From assembly GCA_002428055.1 (NCBI GenBank), contig DIZY01000138.1, positions 1 through 19,696 of the forward strand: a stretch of 19,696 nucleotides of DNA, written 5' to 3'. Source of the DNA: Helicobacteraceae bacterium UBA6016. GTDB lineage: Bacteria > Campylobacterota > Campylobacteria > Campylobacterales > UBA6016. The position numbers were made by a program, and so were the translations under genes. Below the pieces are notes generated by a model. The model saw only the letters and a list, made by a program, of their open reading frames with translations, had not been told where the DNA came from and did not search any database. This document shows positions 1-7,220 of this stretch, in pieces; positions within the stretch are counted from its first letter, which is position 1, and each line of letters opens with the position of its first letter.

Positions 1-588
1 GCAAACGGCTGTCACGGGGCAAATCGCCTTGGCGGCAATAGTCTTTTGGAGGCGGCTGTATTTGGTCGTATCGCAGGCGAGGAAGCGGCGAATTATGCGA
101 TAAAACAGGGCGAATTTCTAAAAATTGATTTGACTACCGTCGCAAAAGATGAAAAAAGAGTCGAAAACATCTTCAAAGGCGAAGCGGGGGCAAACCCCAG
201 AGCGGTGCGAAAAAGCCTCGGCGATATGCTGTATGCCAAAGCGGGACTCTTTCGTGATGAGCAGGGGCTGGCAAAAGCGTACGAGTATATCGGCTACCTG
301 AGATCCGTTGCGGGGATGATGAGCGCAATGGAGAAAAAACGAGAGGGTAGTTTTGAGCTACCTCTGATACTAGAGCTTCAAAATGCGGTTCTCGTAGCGG
401 AAGCCTCGACGCTAGCGGCTCTAAAAAGAGAAGAGAGCAGGGGCGCACACTACCGTGACGACCACGGCGCAAAAGACGACGGAAAGTTCAAAAGGCACTC
501 TCTTATCAGACTAGAGGGTATGAAGCTCGTCCACTCATACGAGGAGAGCGGATTTTTCGGAAAAATTAAAGAGTTTATCAAAAAATAA
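1..588 (+). CDS. Fumarate reductase/succinate dehydrogenase-type FAD flavoprotein, C-terminal part (5' end outside window)
   Basis: The reading frame is open from base 1, so only the last 195 residues are present. The visible start reads HGANRLGGNS, the FAD/dicarboxylate-site motif of the FrdA/SdhA/NadB family; its arginine corresponds to the substrate-binding Arg of fumarate reductases. It is followed by the LLEAAVFGRIAG helix. The C-terminal helical domain carries SRGAHYRDDH, the second family signature. The family moves electrons or hydride between FAD and a dicarboxylate such as fumarate/succinate or aspartate. No iron-sulfur subunit gene (frdB/sdhB) follows, as it would in a classical complex. 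Instead nifT begins 10 bp downstream, so the gene is probably part of a nif operon rather than the respiratory enzyme. Which substrate it uses cannot be told from this fragment; L-aspartate oxidase seems less likely because the SRGAHYR form is more FrdA-like. Confidence 0.85.
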   Translation, partial: ANGCHGANRLGGNSLLEAAVFGRIAGEEAANYAIKQGEFLKIDLTTVAKDEKRVENIFKGEAGANPRAVRKSLGDMLYAKAGLFRDEQGLAKAYEYIGYLRSVAGMMSAMEKKREGSFELPLILELQNAVLVAEASTLAALKREESRGAHYRDDHGAKDDGKFKRHSLIRLEGMKLVHSYEESGFFGKIKEFIKK

Positions 589-598
589 AGGAAACGAA

Positions 599-817
599 AT
601 GGCAAAAGTAATGTTGAGAGAAAAAGACGGCAAAGTAAAATTCTATGTCGCAAAAAAAGACATGGAAGAGACGATACTTTCAATCGAGTTTGATACGGAA
701 GAAAAATGGGGTGGCGAGGTAAAAATCTCAAACGGCGACACATGGCTTATTCCGGTAGGACCAAAAAAACTACCGTGTGAGCTAGAGGTAAAAAGACTAT
801 CTATCGGTGGAGAATAA
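599..817 (+). CDS. nifT: NifT/FixU-family nitrogen-fixation protein
   Basis: This 72-residue protein has the size and pattern of NifT/FixU. It opens with a KVMLRE strand, followed by YVAKKDMEE, a WGGEVKISNG turn, and an ending LPCELEVKRL. Family members are encoded just after nifHDK in many diazotrophs. The exact biochemical role is unsettled, and deletion has been reported to have little effect in some species. The ATG is supported by an AAAGGAA ribosome site about 6 bases upstream. It follows the flavoprotein gene by 10 bp and is surely co-transcribed with it. This is the only clearly nif-type gene in the window, so the rest of the cluster should lie to the left. The identification is by recognition of the motif pattern, not by alignment. 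Confidence 0.82.
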   Translation: MAKVMLREKDGKVKFYVAKKDMEETILSIEFDTEEKWGGEVKISNGDTWLIPVGPKKLPCELEVKRLSIGGE

Positions 818-828
818 GCTTTCAATGA

Positions 829-834
829 TACAAT
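829..834 (+). promoter_or_regulatory. Possible -10 box for the P-type ATPase gene
   Basis: TACAAT lies 30 bases before the ATPase start and would place transcription at about base 841, within the inverted repeat. No -35 box is evident, as is common in Campylobacterota. This is weak evidence on its own. Confidence 0.3.
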
Positions 835-865
835 AGTTTCAAGTCTGTACAAGGGTTGAAACTAT
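833..865. promoter_or_regulatory. Perfect 10-bp inverted repeat spanning the start codon of the ATPase gene (putative operator or hairpin)
   Basis: ATAGTTTCAA (833-842) is matched exactly by its reverse complement TTGAAACTAT (856-865), with 13 bases between. The spacer contains a near-centred TGTACA (846-851), so the whole element has operator-like symmetry. The right arm includes the first two bases of the ATPase ATG, and the ribosome site AAGGG (851-855) lies in the loop. The left arm overlaps the candidate -10 box. No T-run follows, so it is not a normal terminator for nifT. It could bind a repressor or form an mRNA hairpin that hides the start codon. Confidence 0.6.
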
Positions 866-3476
866 GTCGTACGCCGTCAAAAAAGAAGATTTGCTAGAGG
901 AGCTAAAGAGCGACCACATAGATGGTTTGGATATGTTAGAAGCCGATAGTAGGCTTCGGCAGTACGGGCAAAATATCGTACAAAAAGGCAAACGACGCTC
1001 CGCTCTTGTCCGCTTTTTACTCCAGTTTCACAATCCGCTTATATATATTTTGCTTATTTCCGGCGTTGTCGCTTTAGCCCTAGGCGAGGGCGTGGATGCG
1101 ACCGTAATATTCGGCGTCGTGCTCGCAAATTCCGTTATCGGTTATATCCAAGAGGGCAAAGCTGAAAACGCCATAGCTGCGCTTGATGAGATGATAGTGA
1201 CGACGGCGACCGTGGTGCGAGGCGGCAAAAAACAGAGAATTGACGCAAGATTGCTTACTATAGGCGACATAGTACTGCTCTCTTCCGGTGATAAAGTCCC
1301 CGCAGATATGCGGCTACTTGAGATAAAGAACCTCCAAATAGATGAATCAACGCTAACGGGTGAATCCCTCTCCGTATTTAAAAAAGATACGCTTTTGCAT
1401 CCATCAACCCCTCTTGCCGATAGGGTCAACATGGCGTATGCCGGTTCGCTTGCCACATACGGACAAGGATATGGCGTAGTCACGGCGATAGGAGAGGGAA
1501 CCGAGATAGGTAAAATAGCGACGCTTCTTCGTGGCACACAAAAGCTTGAGACTCCGCTACTCAAAAAAGTTAGCGAACTGGGTCGCCTCATTCTTATATT
1601 TGTCATAGGGCTTTCCGTTCTTACCTTCGTGATAGGCATATTAAGAGGAGAGAGTGTCGCCGATATGTTGATGGCGTCAGTCGCTTTGGCAGTCGGAGCG
1701 ATACCCGAGGGGCTGCCTGCGGCTATGACTATCATGCTTGCTATCGGCGTATCTGCAATGGCCGCCAAAAACGCCATTATCCGTACGCTACCCTCCGTTG
1801 AGACGCTCGGATGCGCCACCGTGATATGCTCCGATAAGACAGGGACGCTCACAAAAAACGAGATGACGGTACAGAGGCTCTTTGTGGACGATAAGTTTTA
1901 TGATGTTAGCGGTATCGGCTACGATGGCGAGGGCGAAGTGCTTTTGGATTCAAAGCGGGCGCAGCTCCATGATAGGCTTTTGCATCTTTTGAGTGTGGGG
2001 ATTTTGTGCAACGACTCAGGGCTAAAAAAAGAGGTAGGCGGACATATAGCCGTAGGAGACCCGACCGAGGCGGCGCTCATCGTATCGGCACAAAAAGCCG
2101 GAGTGGAAAAGGAGGCTTTGGAAGCGCAGTACCCCCGCATCGACAGTTTACCGTTTGAATCGGACAGGCAGTTTATGGCGACGCTCCACAAGGCTCAGGG
2201 CAAAAATCTGCTCTTCGTCAAAGGCTCTGCTGAAAAAATAAGAGAGCTGTGTGGCGGCGGAGTCGACGCTTTAAAAGCTGAAGAGATGGCATCGGATGGG
2301 CTAAGGGTGCTTGCGTTTGCTTCAAAAGAGGTGGACTCCAAGATCGAGAAGATAACGGATGAGATGCTCTATGGTCTAGAGTTTGTCGGTTTTCAGGCTA
2401 TGATGGATCCGCCTAGGGATGAAGCGAAAAAAGCGGTAGAAGTGTGTAAAAAAGCGGGAATATCCGTCAAAATGATAACAGGAGACCACGCCGCAACCGC
2501 CAAAAACATAGCCGTGACGCTAGGTATCTGCGGCGAGGATGGGGGCGTGCTAAGCGGCGTAGAGCTTGAGGGAATGGACGATGAGACGCTAAAGGCGGCG
2601 GTCAAAAATATCAGCGTCTACGCAAGGGTATCTCCGCAGCAAAAGCTAAGGCTCGTTGAGGCGTTGCAGGCAAACGGCGAGGTGGTGGCAATGACGGGAG
2701 ACGGGGTCAACGACGCTCCGGCGCTAAAACGCTCCGACATAGGCGTGGCGATGGGAAAAGGCGGCACTGATGTCTCCAAAGAAGCCGCCGATATGGTGCT
2801 CTCAGATGACAACTTCGCCTCCATCGTCTCCGCCGTCGAAGAGGGGCGCAATATGTACGAGAAGTTTATCAAATTCATCGTCTGGACGCTGCCGACAAAC
2901 ATCGGTGAGGGAATGGTGATATTCTTTGCGATTTTGGTCGGAGCGGCGCTGCCTATGCTACCTACACAGGTACTCTGGGTCAACATGACGACTGCCGTGC
3001 TACTGGGTCTTATGCTTGTCTTTGAGCCGAATGAAAAAGAGATAATGCGTAGAACCCCGAGACCTCAGGAGGCCTCCGTAATATCACGGCGGATGCTAAT
3101 GCGAATGATGCTTATCGGCGTTATTATGCTCGTTGCGGCGTTTTGGGCGTTTGAGTATGAGCTCTCACACGGCAGAAGCGAAGAGTACGCCAGAACGGTT
3201 GCAGTCACGATATTCGTCTCCATAGAGATATTCTACCTATTCAACTGCCGCTCTTTGCAAGGTTCTATTTTTAAGATGGATTTTTTCAGCAACAAACCGC
3301 TGCTTATCGGTGTCGGCATCATGGCGGCATTGCAAGCGGCATTCATCTATCTGCCGTTCATGAACACGCTTTTCGGCTCCGAGCCGATTGGTTTGTCGGC
3401 TATCGGTTATTCATTGCTGTTTGGGTTTTTGGCTATGCTTGTGGTGGAGGGGGAGAAGAGGTTATTCCCTTCTTAG
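864..3476 (+). CDS. P-type (P2-like) cation-transporting ATPase
   Basis: This 870-residue membrane pump has the full P-type order: an N-terminal cation-ATPase domain (about 1-60), the first membrane helices (60-95), the actuator motif TGES (165-168) and the M4 motif PEGLP (281-285). The phosphorylation site is CSDKTGT with Asp324, and the hinge motif is TGDGVND (611-617). C-terminal membrane helices run from about 670 to 870. It hydrolyses ATP to move cations across the inner membrane. PEGLP in M4 and N679-x-x-E682 in M5 match Ca2+/Na+-type pumps, but in M6 the residue equivalent to SERCA Asp800 is Ala711 (NMTTA). The ion is therefore unclear, and the family includes proteins annotated PacL or Pma1. 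The ATG has an AAGGG ribosome site. The 46-bp gap from nifT and its own repeat element suggest separate control. The 3' end overlaps the convergent phosphatase gene. Confidence 0.93.
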   Translation: MSYAVKKEDLLEELKSDHIDGLDMLEADSRLRQYGQNIVQKGKRRSALVRFLLQFHNPLIYILLISGVVALALGEGVDATVIFGVVLANSVIGYIQEGKAENAIAALDEMIVTTATVVRGGKKQRIDARLLTIGDIVLLSSGDKVPADMRLLEIKNLQIDESTLTGESLSVFKKDTLLHPSTPLADRVNMAYAGSLATYGQGYGVVTAIGEGTEIGKIATLLRGTQKLETPLLKKVSELGRLILIFVIGLSVLTFVIGILRGESVADMLMASVALAVGAIPEGLPAAMTIMLAIGVSAMAAKNAIIRTLPSVETLGCATVICSDKTGTLTKNEMTVQRLFVDDKFYDVSGIGYDGEGEVLLDSKRAQLHDRLLHLLSVGILCNDSGLKKEVGGHIAVGDPTEAALIVSAQKAGVEKEALEAQYPRIDSLPFESDRQFMATLHKAQGKNLLFVKGSAEKIRELCGGGVDALKAEEMASDGLRVLAFASKEVDSKIEKITDEMLYGLEFVGFQAMMDPPRDEAKKAVEVCKKAGISVKMITGDHAATAKNIAVTLGICGEDGGVLSGVELEGMDDETLKAAVKNISVYARVSPQQKLRLVEALQANGEVVAMTGDGVNDAPALKRSDIGVAMGKGGTDVSKEAADMVLSDDNFASIVSAVEEGRNMYEKFIKFIVWTLPTNIGEGMVIFFAILVGAALPMLPTQVLWVNMTTAVLLGLMLVFEPNEKEIMRRTPRPQEASVISRRMLMRMMLIGVIMLVAAFWAFEYELSHGRSEEYARTVAVTIFVSIEIFYLFNCRSLQGSIFKMDFFSNKPLLIGVGIMAALQAAFIYLPFMNTLFGSEPIGLSAIGYSLLFGFLAMLVVEGEKRLFPS

Positions 3477-4130
3477 CACCCTATCCACAACATTCTCAAA
3501 AAACGGCACAGCCTTATATTCTCTTTCTAGCTTCTCCCTATCAAGCGTCTTTGCAAACTCTGCAGGGTCGTGCGGTGCGTCTGCGTTCCTTGCGGTGTAA
3601 AGCTCCACAAAGAGGTCTACAAGTCCAGTGCGGGCGTGTTTGATGTGTCCGTATGGCCAAAATTTTAGCTGTTCGGTCTTATCCAGCGGTACGCCTTTGT
3701 GGTAGTGCAGATATAGCATACTTCCGATTCCAGCTCTATCGGCGCCCGCTTTGCAGTGTATAAGCACGGGATATTCGATGCTTTTGAATGTCTCCCGAAA
3801 CTCCTCTAGCGTCTTATCGTCCGGGATTTTGCGTGAATATGTGCTGATGTATATGAGTTTTACCCCTGTCTCTTCGCATACTTTCTCTTCCAAGGCTTTA
3901 AGCGGCGAGTTTTTCTCGTATCCTCTTAGGTTTAATACCGTTTTGATGCCGTGTTTTTTGATGGTACGGCGTAGCTGATAAGTTGTCGGTTGACTGGAAC
4001 GAAATGCGTGCTCGTCTATGCGGTGGAAGTTGCGGCGGATGGCGTTTGTGAAGTTGTGCTCGACTATCATCGCATACGCTTGTGCGTAGAGATAGCCCCA
4101 AAAGCTGTTGATGTTTATCGGTTTTTTCAA
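3462..4130 (-). CDS. Tyrosine/dual-specificity-type protein phosphatase
   Basis: This 222-residue protein carries the HCKAGADR signature, i.e. HC-x5-R with nucleophile Cys126 and phosphate-binding Arg132. An acidic pair, Asp104-Asp105 in RKIPDDKT, is a plausible general acid. An FRSSQPTT segment near residue 43 and a KTVLNLRG strand near residue 63 are typical of the Siw14/DUF442-like cysteine phosphatases. The substrate cannot be predicted: it could be phosphoprotein, phosphoinositide-like or another phosphate ester. There is no clear signal peptide. The start is TTG, chosen because AAGGAA sits 7 bases upstream inside the end of msbA, whose stop lies only 3 bp before. It is the last gene of the murJ-cysS-msbA operon and overlaps the end of the convergent ATPase gene by 15 bp. 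Confidence 0.85.
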   Translation of the reverse strand: MKKPININSFWGYLYAQAYAMIVEHNFTNAIRRNFHRIDEHAFRSSQPTTYQLRRTIKKHGIKTVLNLRGYEKNSPLKALEEKVCEETGVKLIYISTYSRKIPDDKTLEEFRETFKSIEYPVLIHCKAGADRAGIGSMLYLHYHKGVPLDKTEQLKFWPYGHIKHARTGLVDLFVELYTARNADAPHDPAEFAKTLDREKLEREYKAVPFFENVVDRVLRRE

Positions 4131-4133
4131 AGT

Positions 4134-5840
4134 TTATTCCTTGCTTCCGTATAGCTTTTTGTACTCTTCGCAAGAGGCTAATAGCTGCTCTTCGCTTCCT
4201 TGGCAAACGATCTCACCCTCGCGGAAAAGTGCGATTTTTGACGCCGACTTGACTGTGCTTAGTCTATGGGCTATGAGTATTACAATGCGCTCTTTGGCTA
4301 TTTCGCTAGCCGCTTTCATCACCTCCGCTTCGCTTTCGTTGTCAAGTGCACTTGTCGCTTCGTCCATGATGAGGATTGACGGGTTTTTGTAGAGCGCCCT
4401 TGCTATCGCTATTCTTTGCCTTTGTCCGCCGGAGAGGTTTGCGCCGAATTCGTCTAGTATCGTGTAAATTCCAAGAGGCAAATGCTTCACAAAGACATAA
4501 GCGTGCGCAGCTTTGAGCGCTTCGTTTACCTTTGTCTCGTCTATCTCCTCGCCGTATGCGACATTTGCTGCTACGGTGTCGTTCATGATGTAGACTCTTT
4601 GGCTGACCACGGCTATTTTGGAGCGGAGAGAGCCTAGGGTGAAGTTTTTGATATTTTCTCCGTCAAGCAGTATCTCACCGCTACCCGCTTCGTAAAATCT
4701 GAGGATGAGTCCGACAAGAGAGCTTTTGCCCCCTCCGCTTTGCCCGACTAGCGCAGTCGTTTCGCCCTTTTTGAAAGCTATTGAGACCCCTTTTAGCGCC
4801 TCTTTGTCCTCGTACGAGAGCCCTATATTTTTTAGCTCTATTAGCTCAGGCTGACGAGTCAGTTCTTCCTTTCCGCCCACTATTTGCGGGGTGACGGCAA
4901 AAAGCTCTCTTATTCTGTTGTTTGCCGCTATTGCGTCTTGAAATTTGTTGAATACGCTTGAGAGCTGTCTTATCGGGGTGTAGAGCATCATAAGGGCGGT
5001 CAAAAACGAGAAGAACGCCCCGATGCTAAGTCGCCCTTCGATGACCTCCGAGCCGCCGATATATATGACGACTGCCGCTGCTATGGCGCCTAGTATCTCC
5101 ATCAGCGGATTGACCGCCTCTGAGGTTTTGACGCTTTTCATGTCTATTTTTAGGGAGTTTGCAGTGTGCGCCTGAAATCTTTTGCCCTCGTACCCCTCCG
5201 TGCAGCTTGCCTTTATCATCTCCATGTTGTTAAAAACTTCGCTTAGATGCGCCGTGATGTCGGAGTTTATCTCTTGCGATTTTTTGGATAGTTTGCGCAT
5301 TCGTCCAGCTAACAAAGAGAGCGGGTAAAAAGCGATAGGAAGCACGACAAGCCCGATAAATGCGAGCTTTGGGCTTTGGTAGATGACTACGCCGATGAGA
5401 GAGATGGCAGTTAGTCCCTCTTTTAACATCGTAGCAAGATGCGCCGATACGGCGGACTGGATGCGCCCTATATCTCCGGTTAAGCGGCTGATAAGCTCTC
5501 CGCCTCTAGCTCGCACAAAAAAGGAGATGTCGGCATCCATCAAGTGCGCAAGCAGTCCGTCTCTCACCCGTCTTACGATGTCTTTGCCGATGAAGGAGAC
5601 GAAGTAAGACTCCAGAAACGCCCCTGAGCTTTTTGCGACATAAACGACGACAAGCACGAAAGGCAGGAATGAAAGCATCGATATATCTTTTTTGATAAAT
5701 ATCTCGTCGAGCACGGGTTTGATAAGATAAGCTATCGCCGCCGTTGCCGCCGAGGTTAGGACGACGCCGATGAGGACAAATACAAACTCTTTTTTATAAT
5801 CTTTATAAAAATGCGAATAGGACTTTAGAAACTCAAACAC
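4134..5840 (-). CDS. msbA: Lipid A/lipid exporter-type ABC transporter (permease fused to ATPase)
   Basis: This 568-residue protein has an N-terminal six-helix exporter domain (about 15-310) and a C-terminal nucleotide-binding domain. Visible NBD motifs are Walker A GQSGGGKSS (366-374), signature LSGGQRQR (469-476), Walker B ILIMDEATSALD and the H-loop AHRLS. The size and layout match MsbA, which works as a homodimer and flips lipid A-core across the inner membrane for lipopolysaccharide assembly. The start lies directly against the cysS stop, so the two are translationally linked, and the phosphatase gene follows after 3 bp. The same cysS-msbA adjacency is, as I recall, present in Campylobacter jejuni, which supports MsbA over a drug or peptide exporter. 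Substrate assignment is still by family and context. Confidence 0.9.
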   Translation of the reverse strand: MFEFLKSYSHFYKDYKKEFVFVLIGVVLTSAATAAIAYLIKPVLDEIFIKKDISMLSFLPFVLVVVYVAKSSGAFLESYFVSFIGKDIVRRVRDGLLAHLMDADISFFVRARGGELISRLTGDIGRIQSAVSAHLATMLKEGLTAISLIGVVIYQSPKLAFIGLVVLPIAFYPLSLLAGRMRKLSKKSQEINSDITAHLSEVFNNMEMIKASCTEGYEGKRFQAHTANSLKIDMKSVKTSEAVNPLMEILGAIAAAVVIYIGGSEVIEGRLSIGAFFSFLTALMMLYTPIRQLSSVFNKFQDAIAANNRIRELFAVTPQIVGGKEELTRQPELIELKNIGLSYEDKEALKGVSIAFKKGETTALVGQSGGGKSSLVGLILRFYEAGSGEILLDGENIKNFTLGSLRSKIAVVSQRVYIMNDTVAANVAYGEEIDETKVNEALKAAHAYVFVKHLPLGIYTILDEFGANLSGGQRQRIAIARALYKNPSILIMDEATSALDNESEAEVMKAASEIAKERIVILIAHRLSTVKSASKIALFREGEIVCQGSEEQLLASCEEYKKLYGSKE

Positions 5841-7220
5841 CTAAGCTCTCTCCCAGAGTGTTCCGCTAGGCGTATCCATTAGCTCCACACCTTGCGCTTT
5901 AAGAGCGTCTCTGATAGCGTCCGCCGCCGCAAAATCTTTCGATTTTTTCGCCTCTGTTCGTTTTGCTATCTGCCCTTCGATGGCTAGCTTTTCATCCTCG
6001 CCCACACCTAGTTGGAAATACTCCGTAGCATCTTTGCCGCCCACGCCTAGCGTATCTGAGACTACTTGCACGATAAATGCGGCTTTACTTTTTGCCTCTT
6101 TGTCTTTTGGATTTTTGTCTATCGTTTCGTTGAGTTTCGCGACTGCTATATCCACTACGGCAAGCGCTTTTGAGATACCCAGGTCATCTTCCAGCGCCGC
6201 AAAAAACTCCGCTTTAAATTCAGCGTCCTCAAGTGGCGTAGCGTCGCCGACTCTTTTTTTAAGCCTGTAAAGCTTGTCTAGCCTTTTTTTGGAGGCGTCC
6301 ATATCCTCTAGCGAAAAGTTGAAGTTGGCTCTATAGTGCGTGCTCAGCAGATAAAAACGGACAACTTCGCCGTCGTATTGCCCTAACGCATCTCTTAGAA
6401 AAAAGCTGTTGCCAAGACTCTTGCTCATCTTCTCCCCGCCGATGGTCACAAAGCCGTTGTGCATCCAGATGTGCGAAAGTTCTTGATTGAATGCGCATCT
6501 CGTCTGCGCCGCTTCGTTTTCGTGGTGTGGGAAAAGTAGGTCGCTACCGCCGCCGTGAATGTCTATTTGGTATGCGCCCTTTTTGGCTAGATGTTTTTTT
6601 ATCATCGCCGAGCACTCTATATGCCACCCCGGTCGTCCACGCCCAAAAGGTGAATCAAAGCTGACAGGCTCACCCTCTTTTGCGCTCTTCCAAAGCACAA
6701 AATCCTTTTCTCCTCTTTTTTCGCTTGCCTCTATTCGACTTACAGTCTCGTCAAGCTTGTGCCCCGATAGGCTTAGGTATTTGTCGTCTTTTGAGGCGTC
6801 AAAGTAGACATCCCCGCTAGGCGTAGCGTAGGCAAATCCCTTGCCCATGAGCGTCTCTATTAGCTCTATCATATCATCCACCGACTCCGTAGCTTTGGGT
6901 TCAATGTCAGGGGAAAGGCAGTTTAGCTTTGCCATTTCCGCTTTGTAGCTCTCATAATATCTTGTCGTTATCTCTTCAAGGCTTTGACCGCTCTCGTTCA
7001 TCTTTTTTAGGATTTTATCGTCGATGTCGGTTACATTGCGGGCGAAAATGACTTTTTTGCCCAAGGCTTTTAGCGTGCGTACCAAAAGGTCAAAGGCGAC
7101 GCAGCTCCTAGCGTGTCCTAGATGTGCGTCGTCGTAGACGGTAGGGCCGCAGACATAGAGCCTGATTTCGTCTCCCTCTACCTCTATGGGGTGTTTTGTT
7201 TTAGAGTCGTAAATACGCAT
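5841..7220 (-). CDS. cysS: Cysteinyl-tRNA synthetase
   Basis: This 459-residue class I aminoacyl-tRNA synthetase charges tRNA-Cys with cysteine in the cytoplasm. The catalytic motifs are HLGH (33-36, the HIGH motif) and KMSKS (264-268). The zinc site that selects cysteine is represented by Cys24 (YVCGPTVYD), the Cys of GWHIECS, and the His/Glu of FPHHENE. A helical tRNA-binding domain fills the C-terminus, with the usual AKRTEAKKSKDFAAADAIR segment. The length matches the family. The gene start overlaps the 3' end of murJ by 20 bp and the stop abuts msbA, so it is the second gene of the four-gene minus-strand operon. Confidence 0.97.
   Translation of the reverse strand: MRIYDSKTKHPIEVEGDEIRLYVCGPTVYDDAHLGHARSCVAFDLLVRTLKALGKKVIFARNVTDIDDKILKKMNESGQSLEEITTRYYESYKAEMAKLNCLSPDIEPKATESVDDMIELIETLMGKGFAYATPSGDVYFDASKDDKYLSLSGHKLDETVSRIEASEKRGEKDFVLWKSAKEGEPVSFDSPFGRGRPGWHIECSAMIKKHLAKKGAYQIDIHGGGSDLLFPHHENEAAQTRCAFNQELSHIWMHNGFVTIGGEKMSKSLGNSFFLRDALGQYDGEVVRFYLLSTHYRANFNFSLEDMDASKKRLDKLYRLKKRVGDATPLEDAEFKAEFFAALEDDLGISKALAVVDIAVAKLNETIDKNPKDKEAKSKAAFIVQVVSDTLGVGGKDATEYFQLGVGEDEKLAIEGQIAKRTEAKKSKDFAAADAIRDALKAQGVELMDTPSGTLWERA

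Noticed and set aside
833..865. Inverted repeat as an intrinsic terminator of nifT
   Set aside because: No T-run follows on the plus strand, and the right arm runs into the ATPase coding sequence.
1142..1852. 236-residue open frame on the minus strand within the P-type ATPase gene
   Set aside because: The plus strand here encodes the highly conserved A and P domains with TGES, PEGLP and DKTGT; the antisense frame is a Ser/Pro-rich shadow with no recognisable motif.
864..3476. Naming the pump as a calcium ATPase
   Set aside because: The M6 Asp needed for the standard Ca2+ site is Ala711, so the ion should stay open.
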